Source: Bacillota bacterium
Lineage (GTDB): Bacteria; Bacillota; Sulfobacillia; Thermaerobacterales; Thermaerobacteraceae
Reading direction: 5' to 3'
DNA length: 8,594 nucleotides
NCBI GenBank assembly: GCA_003242195.1
Contig: QGUQ01000065.1
Location: forward strand, 1 to 8,594
Part shown: positions 1 to 7,783 of the stretch, piece by piece
Layout of the letters: each line of letters opens with the position of its first letter
How positions within the stretch are numbered: the stretch's first letter is position 1
Notes under the pieces: model-generated
The model's database searches: none
The model's input: the letters and a program-made list of their open reading frames with translations, nothing else
Told to the model about the DNA's origin: nothing
Position numbers and translations under genes: made by a program

Positions 1-69
1 AACCAGCAACTCGGCATGGGCCGCCCGAACGATGTCAAAGGGCGGACACGCCCAGCGCGTGTCCAGCAT
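1..69 (-). CDS. hpaD: Start of HpaD-like 3,4-dihydroxyphenylacetate (homoprotocatechuate) 2,3-dioxygenase, cut by window edge
   Basis: Only the first 23 codons are present; the gene continues off the left edge. The ATG (69-67) follows a GGGGAGGGG ribosome site (75-83) about five bases upstream, and third codon positions are mostly G/C. The readable N-terminus includes PPFDIVRAAHAEL. From memory, this resembles the first beta strand of extradiol homoprotocatechuate 2,3-dioxygenases of the vicinal-oxygen-chelate fold, whose N-terminus reads like PAPDIVRCAYMEI in the Brevibacterium/Arthrobacter enzymes. The gene lies 79 bases downstream of hpaB on the same strand, which is where the ring-cleavage step of the pathway would be expected. 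The enzyme would open 3,4-dihydroxyphenylacetate to 5-carboxymethyl-2-hydroxymuconate semialdehyde. Metal ligands lie outside the window, so the identification rests on 23 residues plus context. Confidence 0.62.
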   Translation of the reverse strand, partial: MLDTRWACPPFDIVRAAHAELLV

Positions 70-148
70 GGCTACCCCTCCCCGTGACCAACCCCCATGA
101 CCGTGCCCTGGCGCCGCCTCCTGGTTCGAAGAGCCGGCCTGGCACCCG

Positions 149-1684
149 TCACGCGCCCGCCGCCGGCCGGGTCCCCACTTCCGCCCCCGCATCCGCGGGC
201 AGCGTACCGGCGCCCATCCGGTCCACTTCCTCCGCGCAACGGGCCAGGAATTGGCGAACATGGTCCATATACGGCTGGCGGTCGTAACTGTTGACCAGGG
301 CGCCAGCCATACGCACGGGGTCGCCGAAGAAGAAGTACTCGTACAGGGCTTGGCGGCTGCCGAAGGCCGACATGGCCGTATCCCACGCCAGCCGGAACAG
401 CCGCACCCGCTCGATCCCGTCCAGGGCGGCCGCCTGCAGGTAGCGCTCCACGTCCGCCCGCCCGGGACCGAACACGTCGCCCTCCGTGGGCAGGGCCATC
501 AGCCCGCTGGCGCCCAGCTGGCGGATGATCTCCACGAACCGCTGGTAGACCCGGGGAAACCAGTTGCGGCCGGCGTTCAGCGGTTCCCACTTGGGGGCCA
601 TGATCCCCCAGCGGTTGGGCCGCGCGTCCACCTCGGCGGCACGCAGCAGGCCAGCGAGTATTTCCCGGGCGATAATGATCTCCGCCACTTTCTCCTGGAC
701 GTGCTGGAAGCGCTCGATCTGGATGGCGTCGGTCAGGAGCGAGACCAGGCCCAGGATGAACTCGGTCTTGGCCAGGTTCTTCACCATCACCTGGTGGGTC
801 ATGAAGACGGTGGCCGACGTCTCGGAGTACAGGGCGTTGCAGAGCTCGGGATGGCCGATCATGAAGCAGCGCTCGTAGGGCACCAGCACGTCGTCAAAGA
901 CCACGATGGCGTCGATCTCGTCGAACCGGGAGCCCAGCGGATGGTCAAACCCGCTGCGGCCGTAGTCGAAGCTCTCGCGACAGATGAAGCGCAGCCCCGG
1001 CGTGTCGCAAGGGATGGCGAAGGCGTAGGAATAGGGCTCGTCCTCGGGCGTCGCCTTCAGCAGCGTCGAGGGGAAGACCATGATCTCGTCGGTGAGCGGC
1101 CCCAGGGTGGCCAGCATGCGGGCCCCGCGAATGACGATCCCCCGGTCCGTGTGCTTGACGATCCGTGCCGCCAGGTAGGGGTCCTTCTGCCCCGCCGGCC
1201 CCGCGGCACGGTTGGCCTGCGGGTGGATCAGCGTGTGGGTGAGCAGGAGGTCGTTCTCCCGGATGTACTCGTAGTACTTGCGGATGTTCTCGCCGAAGGC
1301 CGGGTCGGCCTGGGCGAACCAGTCGGCGGCCGCCGCCATGGCCATGATGGCGCTGTTCAGATAGTCGGCGGTGCGGCCCAGCATGCCGCAGCTGTAGTCC
1401 GCCCAGACCTTCATCATGGCCCGCCGGCGCTCGAGGTCCTCCCGCGTGCGGGGCGTGAGGAACTGCACCCCGACCCGCTCCCCGGTGGTGGGGGAGGGGT
1501 AGGTCATGACTTCCCGGAGCTCGGGCTCGTGCTGCAAGTCGTACAGGGCGGCGTAGCTCCGCACCAGGTTGCGAAAGGCGGGATGGTCGGCCACCCTGGC
1601 GGTGACCCGCTCGCCGTGGATGAGCACGTCCCGCCGCGAGGCGTTCAAGGCCTCGATGTAGTCCCGACCGGTCCTCGCCGGCAT
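149..1684 (-). CDS. hpaB: 4-hydroxyphenylacetate 3-monooxygenase, oxygenase component (HpaB)
   Basis: This 511-residue protein is the FADH2-using oxygenase of the two-component 4-hydroxyphenylacetate 3-hydroxylase, converting 4-hydroxyphenylacetate to 3,4-dihydroxyphenylacetate in the cytoplasm. It has the acyl-CoA-dehydrogenase-like HpaB fold. The N-terminus reads RTGRDYIEALNASRRDVLIHGERV, split as RTGRDYIEALN and RRDVLIHGERV, a family signature. GRTADYLN (103-110) supplies R104 and Y108, and LLTHTLIHPQ supplies H150. These match the Arg/Tyr/His substrate-pocket residues known for Thermus HpaB (R100, Y104, H142). The length is normal (E. coli about 520, Thermus about 481). I chose the ATG at 1684 because an AGGAGG (1691-1696) lies six bases upstream; an in-frame ATG at 1777 would add 31 low-quality residues overlapping hpaE. 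The gene sits 82 bases after hpaE. The partner reductase HpaC is not in the window. Other members of the family hydroxylate phenol or related phenols, but the neighbours favour 4-hydroxyphenylacetate. Confidence 0.93.
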   Translation of the reverse strand: MPARTGRDYIEALNASRRDVLIHGERVTARVADHPAFRNLVRSYAALYDLQHEPELREVMTYPSPTTGERVGVQFLTPRTREDLERRRAMMKVWADYSCGMLGRTADYLNSAIMAMAAAADWFAQADPAFGENIRKYYEYIRENDLLLTHTLIHPQANRAAGPAGQKDPYLAARIVKHTDRGIVIRGARMLATLGPLTDEIMVFPSTLLKATPEDEPYSYAFAIPCDTPGLRFICRESFDYGRSGFDHPLGSRFDEIDAIVVFDDVLVPYERCFMIGHPELCNALYSETSATVFMTHQVMVKNLAKTEFILGLVSLLTDAIQIERFQHVQEKVAEIIIAREILAGLLRAAEVDARPNRWGIMAPKWEPLNAGRNWFPRVYQRFVEIIRQLGASGLMALPTEGDVFGPGRADVERYLQAAALDGIERVRLFRLAWDTAMSAFGSRQALYEYFFFGDPVRMAGALVNSYDRQPYMDHVRQFLARCAEEVDRMGAGTLPADAGAEVGTRPAAGA

Positions 1685-1725
1685 GCTCCCCCTCCTCAGA
1701 CGGTCCCCCAGCCCTGTAGCGTCCC

Positions 1726-1764
1726 CCGGTCCTCTGACCGGACGAACCGGCGCCAACCGGCGCC
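1726..1764 (-). repeat. Two adjacent short hairpins / 10-base tandem repeat between hpaE and hpaB
   Basis: The 82-base gap between hpaE and hpaB contains CCGGTC (1726-1731) and GACCGG (1736-1741) around a four-base loop. It also holds the 10-mer AACCGGCGCC twice in tandem (1745-1754, 1755-1764). The second unit lets GGCGCC (1749-1754) pair with GGCGCC (1759-1764) across an AACC loop. The structures start just after the hpaE stop on the transcribed strand. No T-run follows, so a normal intrinsic terminator is unlikely; mRNA processing or partial attenuation is possible but is inference. Confidence 0.4.
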
Positions 1765-1766
1765 CG

Positions 1767-3358
<1,592 letters not shown>

Positions 3359-3362
<4 letters not shown>

Positions 3363-4126
3363 CCCCTCTGGCCCCCTTCCTCCGCCCGTTCAGCCACCAC
3401 CGGATTCTCCAGAGCCCCCAGCCCGTCGATCTCCAGGCGCATGACATCCCCCGGCTGCACGTGGGAGATGCCCCGGGGCGTGCCCGTGAGGATGACGTCA
3501 CCGGGCTCCAGGGTCATGAACTCGCTGATGAACTCGATCAATTCGGGCACCTTGCGCAGCAATTGGGAGGTATGTCCTTGCTGGCGTAACTCCCCGTTGA
3601 CGTAGGCACGGAGTTCCAGTGAGTGGGGATCGTCGATCTCGTCTTCCACCAGGTAGGGACCCAGCGGGCAGAAGGTGTCCCAGCCCTTGGCCTTGACGGG
3701 CGGCCGGTAGAAGTTGGTCACAAAATCCCGAACGGTGATGTCGTTGGCGATGGTGTAGCCGCGGATCACGTCGTAGGCGTCGGCGGCCCGCACCCGGCGG
3801 CAGCGGCGGCCGATGACCACCGCCAGCTCGATCTCGTAGTGCAGGTAGCGGGCACCGGCGGGGTAGATCACCGGCGCCCGGTGACCGACCCACGTGTTGG
3901 GTGGTTTGAAGAAGAGCGCCGGTTCTTCCGGAACGTCGATGTTCAGCTCCGCGGCGTGGTCGGCGTAGTTCAGGGCCAGGCCGATGACGGTGCGAGGCTG
4001 CACCGGGGGGAGAAACACCACGTCCTCCACCTGGTGCCGCCCGCCCCCTTCGTCCAGCAGCACACCCGGCTCCACCAGCACCCCTTCGTGATACCGCCCC
4101 TGGGCGAGGAAACGCGCTCGCTTCAT
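3359..4126 (-). CDS. hpaG: Fumarylacetoacetate-hydrolase-family HpaG-type isomerase/decarboxylase (single module)
   Basis: This 255-residue member of the FAH family fits the 2-hydroxyhepta-2,4-diene-1,7-dioate isomerase / 5-oxopent-3-ene-1,2,5-tricarboxylate decarboxylase steps of homoprotocatechuate breakdown. The metal-binding core is visible: HYEIELAVVIG gives E98 and E100, and YTIANDITVRDF gives D129. It continues with KAKGWDTFCPLGPYLV (145-160) and the C-terminal LTGTPRGI loop (213-220). E. coli HpaG is a fused two-module protein of about 430 residues; this protein is one module, resembling the metal-binding half. The ATG at 4126 is chosen because GGAGGC (4133-4138) lies six bases upstream; an upstream ATG at 4165 would run through that ribosome site. 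The last bases overlap the hpaE start. Other FAH-family activities (2-keto-4-pentenoate hydratase-like, acylpyruvase) are possible by sequence alone. Context supports HpaG, although which half-reaction it performs is open. Confidence 0.9.
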
Positions 4127-4247
4127 ACGCCCGCCTCCGTCAGCCTTGCTGGTTCGCCAGGACACGACCGTGGGAGTCGCTCCCGAGAGATGCGGCTCAG
4201 CGGCCTAACGGCCTGCCGCCCCCAGCCTCACCGGCCGAAGTGGTTCC

Positions 4248-5171
4248 TCATTGTCCGGCCGCCGCCGGCCGTAGCAGCCCGTAATCCTGAAGAACCCGGC
4301 GGATCCGGGCCTGGTTCTCAGGAGAAGGCTCGCACAGCGGTGGCCGCAAAGTGGGGTTGATCCGGCCCAGCTGCCCCAGCGCCCACTTGAGCGGACCGGG
4401 ATTGGTCTCCAAGAACAGGGCCTCGTTCATGGGCAGGAGGTAGTAGTGGAGCTCGATGGCTTCCCGCCAGCGCCCGGCCGCCACGTGGTTGTAGAGGTCG
4501 GCCACCTCGCGGGGGAAGATGTTGGCGGTCGCGCTGACGTGGCCGGCCCCGCCGATGGCCAGCATGGGGTAACAGAGGAGCTCGATGCCGGAGTACACCA
4601 GGAAGTCGCGGCCGCAACGGTGCAGCACCTTGGACACATGCTCGAAGTCCTTGTTGGCCTCTTTGACACCGATGATGTTGGGGCAGTCGCGGCGGAGGCG
4701 GGCCATGGTCTCGGGCGCCATGTTGACGGCGGTTCGACCGGGGATGTTGTAGATGATGATCGGCAACTCCACGCTGTCGGCCAGCTGCCGGAAGTAGCGA
4801 TACAGCCCTTCCTGGGAGGGCCGGTTGTAATAGGGTACGATCACCAGGGCCGCGTCAGCCCCGACCCGCTCCGCGAAACGGGTGAGGCGCAGGGTCTCGT
4901 CCAGGTTGTTGGTGCCCGTGCCGGCGATCAGGGGCACCCGCCCGCGGATGGCCCGCGCTGCCGTCTCGATGACGTGCTCCCGTTCCTCCAGCGACAACGA
5001 GCTGGGCTCCCCCGTGGTGCCGGTGACCGTGATGCCGTGACTGCCGCTGTCGATCTGCCATTCGATCAGGTCGCAGAAGGTCTTCTCGTCGAAGGAGCCG
5101 TCGGGTCGGAACGGCGTGACCAGCGGGACGAGGGAACCTCTGAGTTGGGATACGTCCCTGCGGGGGCTCAT
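4248..5171 (-). CDS. dapA: DapA-family (dihydrodipicolinate synthase/NAL superfamily) class I pyruvate aldolase inside the hpa operon
   Basis: This 307-residue TIM-barrel enzyme shows all hallmarks of the DapA family. GTTGEPSSL carries T52/T53, VPYYNRPSQEGLY carries Y114/Y115, and YNIPGRT (141-147) has the conserved Tyr and Arg. K170 in IIGVKEANKDF is the Schiff-base lysine, and TNPGPLKWAL follows near the C-terminus. These match E. coli DapA T44/T45, Y107, Y133, R138 and K161. By name it would condense pyruvate with aspartate semialdehyde in lysine synthesis. It sits between the gntR-type regulator and hpaG in a catabolic operon that shows no HpaI. An alternative role is therefore cleavage of 4-hydroxy-2-oxoheptane-1,7-dioate to pyruvate and succinate semialdehyde; that is inference. 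The ATG at 5171 has a near-perfect AAGGAGGT (5178-5185) six bases upstream; the frame extends 52 residues further without any plausible start. Symbol given for the family only. Confidence 0.9.
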   Translation of the reverse strand: MSPRRDVSQLRGSLVPLVTPFRPDGSFDEKTFCDLIEWQIDSGSHGITVTGTTGEPSSLSLEEREHVIETAARAIRGRVPLIAGTGTNNLDETLRLTRFAERVGADAALVIVPYYNRPSQEGLYRYFRQLADSVELPIIIYNIPGRTAVNMAPETMARLRRDCPNIIGVKEANKDFEHVSKVLHRCGRDFLVYSGIELLCYPMLAIGGAGHVSATANIFPREVADLYNHVAAGRWREAIELHYYLLPMNEALFLETNPGPLKWALGQLGRINPTLRPPLCEPSPENQARIRRVLQDYGLLRPAAAGQ

Positions 5172-5177
5172 CGGTGG

Positions 5178-5185
5178 ACCTCCTT
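5178..5185 (-). promoter_or_regulatory. Strong Shine-Dalgarno for the DapA-family gene
   Basis: The minus strand reads AAGGAGGT six bases before the ATG at 5171. It fixes that start against the longer open frame that runs back to 5327 through the gntR C-terminus. Confidence 0.8.
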
Positions 5186-5232
5186 TACGGCAGTGCCCGT
5201 GAGCCGCTGGCGAGGGCGGTCCCTGCCAACCG

Positions 5233-5907
5233 CTAGGGCAGTGCCTTTGAACCGCCCGGCCGGGCCGCACCGGCCGCCAGGCTCTTCCGGTACGCCTCCA
5301 CGGTGCGCAGCTTGTGCTCCCGGGCAAGCCGCTCGATGGTCTCGGGCGGCTCCCCGTGCTCGTACATCTCGATCAGGCGGGCGTGTTCCCGGATGGATTC
5401 CCACCCGCGGTGGGGGATGTAGCGGAAGATGGTGCTGCGGATGCGGTCCAGACGGTCCCACGTCTGCTGCAGGAGCTCCACCAGGTACGCGTTGGGACAC
5501 CGCTGGTAAATCGTGAAGTGGAACTGCCGGTTCAAGCGGCTGAAGGTCATGACGTCCACGTCCCGGAGGGCCTGCTCCATCCCGGCATTGATCTCCCGCA
5601 GCCGGTCCAGGTCGGCTGGCGCCAGATGGCCCGCCGCCTGGGCGGAAGCATATCCCTCCAGCAAGGCCAGGACCGACATGGTCGCCTCCCACTGGCCGGC
5701 ATCCACCGGAGCGACCTCCGCCCCCGAGTGCGGTCGGTAGACCACCCATCCCTCGGCCTCCAGGCGGCGGATGGCCTCCCGGACCGGGACCGGGCTGACC
5801 CCCAGCTCCCGGGCCAGGGCGTCGATCACCAGCCGGTGCCCGGGGCCGTAAGTACCGTCAAGGATCCGCTGCCGGATGACGGTGTAGGCTCGCTCTTGCT
5901 TGTTCAT
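5233..5907 (-). CDS. GntR-family transcriptional regulator with FCD (FadR/VanR-type) domain
   Basis: This 224-residue protein has an N-terminal winged helix-turn-helix (about 1-65: IRQRILDGTYGPG, then LARELGVSPVPVREAIRRLE and GWVVYRPHSGAEV). It is followed by an all-helical FCD ligand domain (about 75-205). A metal/ligand site typical of FCD proteins can be read as N126 and H130 (LNRQFHFTI), H175 (REHARLIEM) and H198 (REHKL). It is the first gene of the hpa operon, 61 bases ahead of the DapA-family gene. The promoter just upstream carries repeated CGTATATGA elements over the -10 region, so it probably represses its own operon and is released by a pathway acid; the ligand is unknown. The classical regulators HpaR (MarR) and HpaA (AraC) are not seen in the window. 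ATG at 5907 is supported by GGGAGGAA (5912-5919); the upstream extension crosses the promoter and is rejected. Confidence 0.92.
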   Translation of the reverse strand: MNKQERAYTVIRQRILDGTYGPGHRLVIDALARELGVSPVPVREAIRRLEAEGWVVYRPHSGAEVAPVDAGQWEATMSVLALLEGYASAQAAGHLAPADLDRLREINAGMEQALRDVDVMTFSRLNRQFHFTIYQRCPNAYLVELLQQTWDRLDRIRSTIFRYIPHRGWESIREHARLIEMYEHGEPPETIERLAREHKLRTVEAYRKSLAAGAARPGGSKALP

Positions 5908-5950
5908 CCGCTTCCTCCCGGAGTGCAACCGCGATGTGCAGCGTCGGGCC

Positions 5951-5988
5951 CCCCGCCTCGGCACCGCCGCCCCCGGCGAGCCGCGGGG
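5951..5988 (-). promoter_or_regulatory. GC-rich hairpin in the 5' leader of the gntR-hpa transcript
   Basis: CCCCGCCTCG (5951-5960) pairs with CGAG..GCGGGG (5977-5988) with a two-base CC bulge, giving a ten-pair stem and a 16-base loop. It lies between the predicted transcription start (near 6042) and the gntR ribosome site. No T-run follows on the minus strand, so a simple attenuator is not supported. It may only reflect high GC. Confidence 0.35.
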
Positions 5989-6036
5989 TGGCCGGCGGGT
6001 GCGCGGGGAGGAATCCGTCTGTGACGTCTTTGTGTT

Positions 6037-6090
6037 CGTATATGAAACCGTATATGATCTGATGCCAAATGTCAACAGCACTGTATATGG
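6037..6090 (-). promoter_or_regulatory. Candidate GntR operator: three CGTATATGA-like repeats
   Basis: CGTATATGA occurs exactly at 6037-6045 and 6049-6057 (12 bases apart), with a third near-copy TGTATATGG at 6082-6090. The first sits in an imperfect palindrome TTCGTATATGAA (6035-6046, 10 of 12 symmetric). One copy overlaps the likely -10 box, one covers the likely start site, and one lies upstream of the -35 box. This is a layout suited to repression by the adjacent GntR-FCD protein. Binding is inferred, not shown. Confidence 0.55.
6049..6075 (-). promoter_or_regulatory. Probable promoter of the gntR-hpa operon
   Basis: On the minus strand a perfect TTGACA (6075-6070) is followed after 15 bases by TATACG (6054-6049), in an AT-richer island within otherwise GC-rich DNA. 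The spacer is shorter than the usual 16-18 bases and the -10 box matches four of six, so the exact -10 is uncertain. Transcription would start near 6042, leaving a leader of about 135 bases before gntR. Confidence 0.5.
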
Positions 6091-6095
6091 GGACC

Positions 6096-6128
6096 AGAAA
6101 AGGTCGGGGACGGGAATCTTGTCCGACC
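6096..6128 (-). terminator. Intrinsic terminator downstream of the crotonase-family gene
   Basis: On the minus strand, GGTCGGAC (6128-6121) pairs with GT-CCCCGACC (6111-6102) with a two-base bulge and a nine-base loop. TTTTCT (6101-6096) follows directly. It lies about 44 bases after the stop of the 6172-6969 gene and about 20 bases before the -35 box of the hpa promoter, separating the two transcription units. Confidence 0.7.
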
Positions 6129-6171
6129 GACTGGCTGCTTCAGAGTCTCCAGGCCCCCAGCGGGTCCCATG

Positions 6172-6969
6172 TCAAGGGGCCGAAAACCGCGGAGGCCGCT
6201 TTTCGCGCAACGAGGTGAGGCCCTCGGCGGCATCGGGCCCGGTGAAGCCCAGGAACTCCAAGGCCGTGGACGTGTCGAAGATGGGCCCGGCCACCCGCAA
6301 CCAGTTGTTCAGCGCGTACTTAGTCCAGCGAATCGCCGTGGCGCTCCCCCGGGCGAGGCGCCCGGCCAGCGCCAGGGCGATCTCGTAGGCCCGGCCGTCG
6401 TCCACGCAGAGGGAGATCAACCCGATGCGAGCCGCTTCTTCCCCGGTGACGGGCTCGTTGAGAAGGAGGTGATATTTGGCCCTGGCCATCCCCACCAGCA
6501 ACGGCCAGATGATGGCCGCGTGGTCCCCGGCCGCCACACCCAGCCGGACATGCCCATCCAGGAGGCGGGCACTCCGGCCGGCTACCGAGATGTCGGCCAG
6601 AAGAGCCACGGCCAGCCCGGCCCCCACCGCCGGGCCCTCGATGGCCGAGACAACGGGCTTGGAGCAGTTGATCACGTTGTAGACCAGGTCCCGCGCTTCC
6701 TTCCAGACCCGCGCACGGGTGTCATGATCCTTCATGATGGCTTCGACGAGGGCGAAGTCTCCACCGGCGGAGAAGGCCCGCCCCGCGCCACGGATCACCA
6801 CCACGTCCACGGCCGGATCCCGGTCGATGTCCTGCCAGACGTAGGTGAGTTCCGTGTGGGTTGCCCCGTCCACCGAGTTGAGCGTATCGGGATTGTCGAG
6901 GACGATGACGAGGATGCCGGGTTCGGGTTGTTCGAATCGGAGTTTGTGGTACCGAGCCTTCCAGTCCAT
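6172..6969 (-). CDS. Enoyl-CoA hydratase/isomerase (crotonase) family protein with atypical active site
   Basis: This 265-residue crotonase-fold protein should bind an acyl-CoA. The two oxyanion-hole segments are present: FSAGGDF (66-72) and the GPAVGAG loop (112-118). The two glutamates of classical hydratases are absent. The E144 position (rat numbering, in GGGCE) is A120, and the E164 position (in QPE) is H140 in DGHVRLGVAAGDHAAIIWP. D149 and H150 are nearby polar candidates. It may therefore be an isomerase, hydrolase or other crotonase rather than a hydratase. ATG at 6969 (MDWKARYHKLRF) gives normal family length and has GGGGTGG (6977-6983) upstream. In-frame ATGs at 7020 and 7071 would add an Arg/Gly-rich tail of unlikely origin; the 7071 one has a GAGGG nearby, so it cannot be fully dismissed. 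It is divergent from the EthD gene and has its own terminator. Confidence 0.87.
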   Translation of the reverse strand: MDWKARYHKLRFEQPEPGILVIVLDNPDTLNSVDGATHTELTYVWQDIDRDPAVDVVVIRGAGRAFSAGGDFALVEAIMKDHDTRARVWKEARDLVYNVINCSKPVVSAIEGPAVGAGLAVALLADISVAGRSARLLDGHVRLGVAAGDHAAIIWPLLVGMARAKYHLLLNEPVTGEEAARIGLISLCVDDGRAYEIALALAGRLARGSATAIRWTKYALNNWLRVAGPIFDTSTALEFLGFTGPDAAEGLTSLREKRPPRFSAP

Positions 6970-7365
6970 CACTGGTATCCACCCCTTCGCGGCCACCGCA
7001 TCCGGTCCGGGTTCCGCCATGGCTTGAGCGCCCTGGCATCTTCCCCGGCGCCTTCGCGACGAGCCACCCATGAGTACCCTCGACTGCAGGAGCGGTGACG
7101 GCGGCTGCCCACTCGGCCGGGACCGGCCTCACCGAGCTCCTCACTCGCCGGCTTGCTAAAGGCACTGCCGTACCGGAGGTCTTCCTGCGGCCCTGGCGCC
7201 CTTTTCCTCGTACGGGACTCCCTACCGACCATCTGTGGCAGGAATTACCTTACCTGGGAAGAAGGTTAATGTACTCTCACGCCATCGTCGAGCCATCGCC
7301 GGGTGCACCGTTGGGCATCGTGCATCCGCCCCCGGCCGCGGGGAACAGACAGAGGGGGTTGCCCG
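6970..7365. other. Divergent intergenic region between the crotonase and EthD genes
   Basis: This 396-base stretch holds no convincing gene; the frames open across it are Arg/Gly/Pro-rich and lack the third-position GC bias of the neighbours. An AT-richer patch near 7238-7285 probably contains the divergent promoters, but no pair of -35/-10 boxes is close to consensus on either strand. CCGTAC-CG-GAGG (7168-7179) can pair with CCTCGTACGG (7206-7215), a ten-pair imperfect inverted repeat with a 26-base loop; it could be an operator or a leader structure. Confidence 0.5.
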
Positions 7366-7671
7366 ATGGTCAAGCTGGTCGCGCTGTACAGGAAGCCCGC
7401 GGATCTCGAGGCCTTTGAGCGGCACTACTGGGAGGTCCACCTGCCGCTGGCGCGCAAGATGCCCGGCCTGCGGCGCCTGGAAGTGTCCCGCGTCACCGGG
7501 GCCCCGGGTGGCGAGCCCCCCTACCACCTCATGGCGGAGATGTACTTCGACGACCAGACCGCCCTGGACGCCGCCATGAAGTCGCCCGAGGGACGAGCCG
7601 CCGGCAAGGACTTGATGGGCTTCGCCGCTGACCTCGTGACCTTGTATACCGCCGAAGTCACCGAGCACTGA
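7366..7671 (+). CDS. Small EthD-family (dimeric alpha+beta barrel) protein
   Basis: This 101-residue protein begins MVKLVALYRKPADLEAFERHY and has the EthD pattern of a first beta strand, a helix with HYWEVH (H20, H25), then PLARKMPGLRRLEVSRV and a second half with YHLMAEMYFDDQTALDAAM. The length is normal for the ferredoxin-like dimeric alpha/beta-barrel superfamily. EthD itself is needed for ethyl tert-butyl ether degradation with unknown biochemistry. Relatives often accompany catabolic clusters and some act as small cyclases, isomerases or decarboxylases. No catalytic role can be assigned here. ATG at 7366 follows AGAGGGGG (7351-7358) by seven bases. It precedes the thioesterase by 124 bases and is likely co-transcribed with it, since no intrinsic terminator with a T-run lies between. 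Confidence 0.85.
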   Translation: MVKLVALYRKPADLEAFERHYWEVHLPLARKMPGLRRLEVSRVTGAPGGEPPYHLMAEMYFDDQTALDAAMKSPEGRAAGKDLMGFAADLVTLYTAEVTEH

Positions 7672-7702
7672 GGTTTCCTGCAACGAGCACTGCCGGTTCC
7701 AC

Positions 7703-7719
7703 AAACGGCACAGCCGTTT
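7703..7719 (+). repeat. Short perfect hairpin between the EthD and thioesterase genes
   Basis: AAACGGC (7703-7709) and GCCGTTT (7713-7719) form a seven-pair stem with a three-base loop. CGGCGC follows instead of a T-run, so it is more likely an mRNA stability or processing element than a full terminator. The 9-mer CGAGCACTG is also repeated nearby, at 7662-7670 (gene end) and 7684-7692. Confidence 0.4.
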
Positions 7720-7783
7720 CGGCGCACGGGCACCGAGCTTTCATCACAAACGCGGTACGAACCTCGGGTGCGACAAGCGAGGC

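Noticed and set aside
4127..4247. Terminator or internal promoter between the DapA-family gene and hpaG
   Set aside because: Only weak hairpins (GGGAG-TCG-CTCCC at 4172-4184 and GGCC-TAAC-GGCC at 4202-4213) with no T-run, and no recognisable -35/-10 pair.
5172..5232. Lysine riboswitch or T-box leader ahead of the DapA-family gene
   Set aside because: The gap from gntR is only 61 bases, too short for either element, and no T-box sequence is seen; the short GGCAGTGCC repeat (5189-5197, 5237-5245) is not enough.
6969..7232. 87-codon minus-strand frame whose TGA overlaps the crotonase ATG (TGATG)
   Set aside because: The junction looks like coupling, but third-position GC is clearly lower than in the neighbours, the product is Arg/Gly/Ser-rich without any motif, and no good ribosome site precedes it.
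7230..7290. Specific promoters for the EthD and crotonase units
   Set aside because: The patch is AT-richer, but the best boxes (such as TTAACC with TAATTC on the minus strand, TTACCT with TAATGT on the plus strand) match consensus too poorly to annotate.
7095..7418. 107-codon plus-strand frame running into the EthD gene
   Set aside because: No codon bias, no ribosome site, and it is out of frame with the well-supported EthD start.
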